From Quillaja saponaria (taxonomy: Eukaryota; Streptophyta; Magnoliopsida; Fabales; Quillajaceae), in assembly GCA_029379385.1 (NCBI GenBank), contig CM055611.1:17740062-17804061 (forward strand): 64,000 bases of DNA, given 5' to 3'. A program made the translations under genes and the position numbers. This document shows, in pieces, positions 56,286 through 64,000 of this stretch; positions within the stretch are counted from its first letter, which is position 1; each line of letters opens with the position of its first letter. The notes below the pieces were generated by a model. It searched no databases. It was given only the letters and a program-made list of their open reading frames with translations, and was not told the DNA's origin.

Positions 56286-58723
56286 CTTAAAGGAAGTTAC
56301 ACCATTTTAAGATTCTAAAGAATCTCCCACCATTTATAATGCACAAAAACTTTGACCTCAAATTCAATTATCATATATGGCCTTGGAATTTTATAATACA
56401 AGCTAAAAAGAGTAGAAATTGATACCATAAGAGTGGAGTTTGAATTAATGACAATCAATCCGTAGTAGACCCCATTCATAATAACCAATAGATACATGAC
56501 ACGGAAAACATCATTTAATGGCATTTTAATGCAGCACTAGCTAGGAGAACTTCGCTTAAGAATCAATTACTTTTAATGTTGTTTTAGTACGCATAAATTA
56601 TGTATATGAAATTAAAAAATATATATAAATGATTATTTATTTTTATTGTTTGATAACATAATAGTTATTTCATTGTATTATTTCTTAGTCTTAATTTTAA
56701 TTTTATTATTTATTAACGTTAATATTTTAGTTAAATAGTACTTAACTAATTCATTTATTTTATATTAATTATTTATATACAATTATGTTACTTTAATTAT
56801 TTAACATAATATAATACTATTTTTATATAAAAAAATTATTTTATTATTTTTGTGATATAAAGGATATTTTTATCATTTAGCTAAACTAAATGCATTTATT
56901 ATTTAAGCTTATTTATTTATTTTATTTATCTATAACTTTTAATTTTATGTGATATAAGGATATTTTTATTATTTGATTGAACTAAATTGAACTTGTAGAT
57001 ATAGGAATGGGAAATCTCACCCTGTAGGTTAATTGGTTTGAGAATTCTTATTTCTACAGAATAAAATGGCGAGAGTGAAATGAGCATTCCGATGCTAAAT
57101 ACATACCAAATGAAAGAATGAACAGTTCATGAAATAATGCATGGAATGAAACAGTCGACATTCATACATACCAAATTAGCCTTTAAAGACTAGTGAAATT
57201 ATGGCAAGAAATTGAGACAAAAGGAAAATCAGTCAAACACCCAAATGTAGGATTTTCAGCCATATTGAACATAGATTCATAACATTGTGGAAGGACAAAT
57301 TAAGAGCACAAACATTCAAAATTTAGGAACATATTTTTCAAAGTCAACATAAATTTCATCATGTAAATCAAACCCAGTTCAAGTTGCAAACGCATGAACT
57401 AACTAACTATTAAACCCATTAGATTGCAACTATGAATGACAGCGGGCGGAGCAGGAGTAGGTCAGGGGTAAATCAACCCTGATTTGCTCCCATAAAAATT
57501 GCCTCGTGTCCGACCCTAAACCCAAACAGGGCAAGGAATTTCTCCATCTTTGATTCGAAAATTCCACAAACCCAATTTGCTTTGCCTAAATTTTTTAATT
57601 TTTTTTAAGTAAAGTTATAATCAATTAATTAATAACAAATCTTGATCAACTAGCATAACTTATACATCCATCCACAAAAGTCAAATTAAAAGTTCACAAA
57701 AAGTTAACTTCACTAGTTAGAAATGTAACTATAATTAACAATACATAATTAGTCTCACAAAAATTTATATAAAAAATTTATCTTATTCCTCGGGTCAAAA
57801 TTTTCATCCTAAATTGCAATATCCTTGGATTTACCAAGCCTACCATCTGGCCAACAAATAGAGAGAGAAAGTACCAAGAGAAAAACAAATTAAAATGGAG
57901 GAACCAACCAAGACAAAAACAAACTCAAAAAGCAAAATATAAATACTATAAGCCAACTTTTTTTGAATTTCCCACGAGTATCCCCACACCCTTTGGGTGT
58001 AAGCTTAATCTTGTTCGGGATTCGTAGCTGCCTCTCCCCACAAGTATTTTCTTATGAGCTCAAACTGCTAACAGTTAAGTGTACCTCCAGTTTGTAGCGT
58101 CAGAACAACAGCTGATCGTATCTAGGGCTTCAAACAACAAAGTAAAGCAAAGCAAAATAATCAATGGACAAGGCATCAAAAATAAAGTAAGGCGTGCAAT
58201 GCAATATGGTAACTGATGATCATTGTAAAGATCTAGTAGCAAAGTTAGAGAATAGGAATATTGCTCTTCCAGTTTCACTTAAACCAAACAACAAACAACA
58301 AAAATATTAGAGCATCTGGGCTTCAACTACAAATCAGAAACCTTATACCACGTGAAGAATCAATCTGCTTTGTCGTTCAACAATCGATGAAAGTGAAAGA
58401 TGGATTAGGGAATAAAATTTTCATAGCTAAAAAAGGAGAAATAAGAAGAATGAGTCCAAGAGCAAATTAGAAATTGTTGGATGTGTCTCATTTTAAAATT
58501 ATTCCTGAACGACAAGGTTTTATGTGTTTTATATCTATGACGGTGAAGAAAATATATAAAAATATAAAAATATACCCGTCATAAATAATAATAATATAAG
58601 TTTGTGAATATCAAATTGCAATAATTTTGGTAATTTTATTATTTCCAACAGGTCGCATTGTCGTAGATATTTGATCTATTATCTGTCATGTGGTTTACTG
58701 TTGTGAACTATTTTTTTTTTATA
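56286..58723. other. Gene-poor spacer, with one MITE end near 57,010-57,181
   Basis: GCATTCCGATGC...ACCAAATGAAAGAATGAACAG...ACATACCAAATTAGCC (57,085-57,181) is a diverged copy of the right-hand end type of the element at 58,724-59,595. The rest, including a GC-richer stretch at 57,435-57,540, has no recognisable gene. Confidence 0.4.
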
Positions 58724-59595
58724 GCTAGTTTGATACGCATGAATGGATCATTTCATTCTATGCATGATTCCGTGGAATGAACATTCTTTCGTTTAGTACG
58801 TTTTTAACTTCAAAATACACATTCAATTTTGGCCATTTTATTCTATAGAAATAAGAATCCTCAAACCCACCTAGGTGGGTGGTATTGCTTATTCCTATTT
58901 CTATGGAATCGGTTTAAGTCAGTTAAATAAAAAAAAAATATATTATATCACATAATATAAATAATTAAATATTAAAAAATTAATATTATAAAAAAATAAA
59001 TTAATTAAATAAATAAATATATTTAATTTTGTCAAATGAAAAAAAAAAACCCTTTATATCTACTTTAAATAATAAAAAATAAAAAATTTTGTATATAAAA
59101 ATAATAATAAATCAGTTCATTTTATTCAAATAATAAAAATACCCTTCATATCATGGTAAATAATATAATTATAAATAAATAACTATTGTAAAGTAGATAA
59201 ATTAGTTAAGTAATTTTAAATTTAAAAAATTAATATAAATAATAATAATAATTAATAAATAATAAATAATAAAAATAAGAAATAAGAAATAATATAATTA
59301 ATTAATAATAAATAAATAAATAAATATTTTAAAAATTAATTTAAAAAATTAGGAAATATATATTTCATAAATTATGTTATATTTTTATTACTTTATCTAT
59401 AATCTATTGAGGGATATTTTTTTCATTTTTGCATAACTTTTATATTATTTAATGTTTAAAAACTAAATAAAATAGAATGACTGTTCGTTATTGAAGGTAC
59501 CAAACAATATAATAGAATGATCTTCTACTGCGTTCCATTCTCATTCCATTTCCTATTTCAATTCCGCAAAGATTATTCTTATGTATCAAACTAGC
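58724..59595. mobile_element. MITE-like element with GCTAGTTTGATAC inverted ends
   Basis: A perfect 13-bp inverted end pair, GCTAGTTTGATAC and GTATCAAACTAGC. Sub-terminal ATTCCGTGGAATGAACATTC and TCCATTCTCATTCC words are also inverted. The interior is an extremely AT-rich AATAA-rich tract. No ORF. Confidence 0.7.
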
Positions 59596-60093
59596 CACAG
59601 TAAGTGAATTGGAAGATTTGATCCATTTGGTAATTGAACAGGTGAAATAGGAATAAAACATCTAGGATTATTTGAAAGAGACTCACAAGAAACCATGTAA
59701 TCATAATCTTTACTATCAATAATCTATTCTAAATTTTCATGAGACGGGTAAGTAATCTTACCTATAAAATTAGTTACGGGATTACATTTATCAACAATTA
59801 ACAAGGACATGAATAGATCATATTGTTCTTGAGTAGTCATCGATTAGAGATGATAGAGCCAAGCTAGACAGATTTAACAAGGCATTAGATTGACCCCCAA
59901 ATACAATATTGGCATAAACTAAATTATGAGAAATAGTAGATGTAACATTTTTTTGGCATAATGACTAGGGTTTGAAAGAGAAACGCTTTAAGCGATTTTA
60001 GGTTGTAAAACTTGATCTGATACAATATAACATTAAGGAGAGGCTTTATTAGCCATGTTCTATTATTCTTACATATGCACACATATATCTATA

Positions 60094-60344
60094 CTAGTGA
60101 CCTACATGCACATACATGCGTTGTATATATTATATTTTAATTTAATTTGATAATAAGATATTTATATATTAAAAGAGTTGGATAAGGTAAGAAAGTGAGA
60201 GGATGTAAGAGAGTAGGAAAGAAGGAGGTTATTATTTAGTAGTTATTAAGTGAATTTATTTTTTAAATAATTTAAATATGTAAATATGTGCATATTATAT
60301 AATAGGAGAACATAAAGGTTTTGTGGCTTTTATAATAGTAGAGA
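60094..60344 (-). mobile_element. Small non-autonomous Helitron-like element (251 bp)
   Basis: On the minus strand it starts TCTCTACTATTATAAAAGCC preceded by A and ends ...GCATGTATGTGCATGTAGGTCACTAG followed by T (split: hairpin-prone GCATG/CATGT words, then CTAG). TC start, CTRR end and insertion between A and T are Helitron hallmarks. It is too small for a Rep/helicase gene. Related copy: 26,033-26,272. Confidence 0.75.
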
Positions 60345-60496
60345 TATATAATATACAAGTTTATTACAATAGTTGTTAACTTGGGACTAAATAAAAACAA
60401 ATTATAAGTGGTTGACCTAATGATAAAAATAAAATAAAATACTCCTTAATTTGAAAAACAAGGATAATATACTACTATCTTCAAAAATAATATTGA

Positions 60497-60908
60497 GTCT
60501 GTTTGGTTAAGCTTATGTATAAAAATATTTTTTAAATGGAGCTATTTAAAAAATGCTATAAAAAAAGCTGAAAGAATGTTTGATGAGTTAACGTAAAAGC
60601 GTTGTAAGATTTAAAATTATTGTTTGATTTTATTTTTAAAAAATTGTATTGAGTATTAAAATTACTAAAAATATCATTTTGATAAATAATATGGTTATTT
60701 GTCTAAATAAAATAATTATTAAAATTTATTCGATTATTTCCTTATTTTCTATTTGAAAAAATTTATTTTTTTAACTTCAGCTTTTATGACTTTAAAAGTC
60801 CAAAAAAAGCTTTTTTGTAAATCTTAAAAAATAAAGTATCTATTACTAATAAGCTTCGTAGAAAAGTTTAAGCTAAAAAGTTGTTTTAAGAGCTAAACCA
60901 AACAAGGA
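60497..60908. mobile_element. MITE-like element with TGTTTGGTTAAGC ends
   Basis: The left TCTGTTTGGTTAAGCTT and right AGCTAAACCAAACAAGG are inverted. AAGCTT/AAGCT words recur inside in both orientations. This end style is common among hAT-type MITEs. No ORF. Confidence 0.65.
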
Positions 60909-62823
60909 GATTAAAAAAAATATTATCTTTTAATAATTTCTGAAAACACAAATTAACCTGGAATTAAGGCCGAGAATTATATCTCCTTTCATAGTTTATT
61001 TTTCTCAATGAAACGTGGGGGTTTCTCTCATTTTTGTTTAGGGAAAGGATAGGATCGATGATTTAGATATATATATAGTAAGACTTTTGGTCGCAAACTT
61101 GGAATTTTCTTTGTTGATCGACTAGCTAGAAATCAAAGTATGATTGTTCCCATTGGAAAAAGCATCCTCAACAATGATTGAACCAATTAACACTAATCAA
61201 ATTCCTAAATTACATTTTTGTTGGGCAGGTACTGAAGATAAATAAATTAGAAATACCTAAAACGACAGAAAATTATGTATTATATGGAGTTGAAACTGAC
61301 TAGTTACGGGAAGGAGGAAGAAAGTAGTAGTTGATCATATTATAATTTTTTTAAATTAAATTTAAAAAAGGGTTTCCTTTTTTTTTTTCAAATGTTAGGT
61401 GAGATTGAATTGATATTTTAAAAGTGAAAAGGGTTTAAATTATTTTTGTGTTTCAGCTATATTTTATGTTTTATATGAAACATGCATGTTAAAATAATTG
61501 GTACACTAAAAGATGGTTGGCGTGATGGTAAATAATGTGTATTTTCTTCATTAATTTTATGGATTAAAATTTTTATAAAGGGTTTTCTTAAAAAGTGTCA
61601 TAAAGGCACTTGATAAGATCTAATAAATATAGATTTTGGAAGTTGAAACACTCTAAAAGTCGTAAATTATTTATTATATAGTACTAAAATCATGGCTACC
61701 CACTATAATAAATGATACAAAATTTTGTATTTATTATCTTAATAAGTGACTTAAAGACACCCGTTAGAACAAACATTTTATAAATTCTCTAATTTTCGCT
61801 TAGATGACGTGCCTATGACTTTAAATGTTCTGGTCGCCACATGGATAGTTTACTTTTGACTAGACTAGAAGATGATTAGTCGAGATACATGTTAATTAAT
61901 AATTAGTTAGAAATACTTTATCGCTAATTTTGTTTTTTAATCTTTTCATTAATGATGTGGATTGCCAAACCTTATCATATATTTTGATGATTAATAGTCT
62001 CGCAATCTTAACAAGATAATAATTGGAAAGAGACATTTTGACAAAAACAAAATGTTTCATGCAGTGGATTTCTCTTTCATCTGATCATAAGTGGCCTTAA
62101 AATAATTAGCATTAAATTAAAAAGCATTAATTAAAAATTAATCAATAAAACAACCTTATACCATTATTTGACAAAAAGTTGATTACTATACATTTAAAGA
62201 GATTGATGTGAAAATGGTTTCCAGAGTTCAATATGAAAATATAGTTATCTTTTGGAATTTAAAGTATTTATTAATTAGTTGATCCAACTTGAACAGTGAC
62301 TCGAGTGATTAGATGAATTTTGGCAAAGTAAAAATTTTGATCTATCTCACTTATCTCCAACAGTTTAAGCATAAGAAACAAAGGTTGCTAACATTCTGTT
62401 CTTCTTTTTATCCTCTTATTTTTACTTTTGAATAAAATAAAATATTAGAGGTTTATTTATACTTCCAAAGGTTTAACAGAAATGCTATTAATATGCATTA
62501 AGTAACATAGATCATATAATACTCTTTATGAATATTTAATATTTTTGAATTTTTCTAACTAATATTTTCAAAGATAAAACACATTAGGATATGTATAGAT
62601 TGGTGAGTAACATGTCTAATACAAGCATTTTATAAAATTATCTAACGAATCAAGGTTTTTCTCTTTTTCTCTCTTGCCTGCCAAAAATTAATTGTTGTAC
62701 TCAAAAATCAAAAAAATTTAAGTGGTTTGTGATTATCAAGTGAATTTCGCTCACATTAATAAAATTGGTGACATTAATTAATATTTTATTATTTAATATT
62801 TTTATTCATTTATGATTTAAATA
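60909..62823. other. Gene-poor AT-rich spacer
   Basis: No gene, RNA gene or clear element recognised. Confidence 0.4.
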
Positions 62824-63569
62824 AGTGGCGGACCCAATGCTCGAGCCAACCAGGGCCATTGCCCTGAGTCTTTGGAAAAACAAAAATTACTGGGCCTATA
62901 TATATAATTTTTATAAGTCAACTTACTAAGGCCCCACTCAAATTTACCAATGTCTAAGCCCAATACAATCAACGTGTAAAATTCAAATACAAAGTAAAAG
63001 TTTTTAATAAATAAATAAAATCTAATACTTCTGTCGTCATTCATCTATCAGAGATTAGAGAAGGCAAAATTTTTGCCAATTGCAGAATGTCTTTCTGATT
63101 TCATCTCTAGCATAATATTTTGCTGCCGAATTAGAAATTAGTAGGAAAATAAATAATAAATTATTATTAATCTTACTCTTTCATGTTTATATTTTTCTTT
63201 ATCTTTTATTTGAATTCTCACTTCCTTAAGTACAAAGTTATAAATTATTTGTTTTAATTTTATATTTTCACCTCCTTTTTTATAAAATTATAAATTGTGT
63301 ATTCTAAATTGCTATTATTATGACTGGGTGAGAATAAAGAAAGAAGGATCATATGAGTTTAATTGATTTTTTTAATAGTTTTACGTCTTTAAATATTAAT
63401 GTTTACTTTTCTAAAAAAAAAAATTACTATAAAAAATAAAGATGAAATTGATTTTATTTTTGTAAAATAATTAATTTTTAAGTAAATTATATATAAATTT
63501 TTTAATTTAATTAACATATTAATATTAGGTTAGTCCTGGCTGCCCAAAAATCTTGGCTCAGCCCCTAAG
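62824..63569. mobile_element. MITE-like element with AGTGGCGGACCCA ends and TTAAATA target duplication
   Basis: A 7-bp direct repeat TTAAATA flanks it (62,817-62,823 and 63,570-63,576). The left end AGTGGCGGACCCAATGC and the right end TTGGCTCAGCCCCTAAG are imperfect inverted ends; internal GGGCCATTGCCC and GGCTGCCC words lie near the ends. The length of the duplication fits hAT-like elements (usually 8 bp). Confidence 0.6.
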
Positions 63570-63576
63570 TTAAATA

Positions 63577-64000
63577 TAAAATTAAATGTTGATTTAATCA
63601 ATTTTTATTAAGGTTACTGTAAAAAAAAAAGATTTGTCTAATAAGATTTATTAAGGTTTTATAAATAAAAAATTATAACATTAATTGGTTAATTAATTAT
63701 AATTTAATTTCAATATTTTTTATTACTTAAATTATATATTTTTTAATTTATATTTAAATGTTATATTCATTATAATTTAACAACTAAAGTTAAGACACCC
63801 GTTTAAAAAAATTTAAAAATAATTACTGAACCCGTAGAGATGTCCCTAGTCTCTAGGCAGATGTAGAACAATGTCAACCACGTGTCTTACATAATATAAA
63901 AATACATAACATTGCCGTACTATAGCAAACTGATAGACTTGGTCTTTATATTTGTTTGTCTTTTTCTCTCCACGCATGCATTATTCTATTGAGCTTACGT
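63577..64000. other. Window end; possible promoter of an unseen gene
   Basis: A G-box-type CCACGTGTC lies at ~63,879, followed by ATAATATAAAAATA and, near the end, a CT-rich TTTGTCTTTTTCTCTCC stretch. This could be a plus-strand promoter and leader, but no coding sequence is in view. Confidence 0.25.

Noticed and set aside
57950..58470. Possible RNA gene or exon near 58,000-58,470
   Set aside because: Slightly higher GC but no tRNA fold, no conserved RNA motif and no protein similarity that I could recognise.

Overview
The window is AT-rich plant nuclear DNA, most likely from a eudicot and probably a woody rosid (inference from protein style only; I cannot name the species). Evidence: GT-AG introns, a CC-NBS-LRR resistance gene of the At4g27190/At4g27220 type, a FILAMENTOUS FLOWER-like YABBY gene, a GOS12 Golgi SNARE relic, a DUF641 (GIL1/IRKI-like) relic, and plant Ty3/gypsy (Tat-type), Mutator-like, Helitron and MITE sequences.

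Layout. 1-1,340: degenerate 3' end of an NLR gene whose last exon encodes a DC1 (C1-like Cys/His) domain. 1,345-9,755: reverse-oriented, decayed Tat-type Ty3/gypsy element with a recognisable antisense extra ORF. 9,756-25,440: relic A of a GOS12 SNARE gene (minus strand), split by three insertions: an LTR element with no recognised protein (10,044-14,335), a 1.18-kb Mutator-like element with ~290-bp inverted ends (15,648-16,829), and an 8.1-kb Tat-type element with both LTRs and a 5-bp target duplication (17,158-25,293). 25,441-28,027: repeats, including four ~190-bp tandem units. 28,171-36,946: a long CC-NB-ARC-LRR gene ending in a DC1 exon; it has one frameshift in the first exon and one in the third. 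37,000-39,000: hairpin, poly-A tract and a DUF641 pseudogene. 41,509-43,664 (minus): FIL/YAB1-type YABBY gene, six exons, 190 aa, with a shortened C-terminal tail. 48,825-54,917 (minus): relic B of GOS12, nearly complete in exon content but full of frameshifts. 55,200-64,000: gene-poor, AT-rich DNA with MITE-like and Helitron-like elements.

How the parts fit. The NLR-DC1 tail and the GOS12 relic each occur twice, which suggests an old segmental duplication of an NLR/SNARE neighbourhood, later loaded with transposons. The YABBY gene (adaxial/abaxial polarity of lateral organs) is the only gene here that looks functional; the NLR is near-intact. The most interesting candidate is the NLR with a C-terminal DC1 domain, seen with the same exon design in two paralogues, which fits the integrated-domain (decoy) model of plant immune receptors.

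Limits: all homology calls come from recognising protein motifs by eye. Several conserved genes carry single-base indels, so assembly error must be weighed against true decay.
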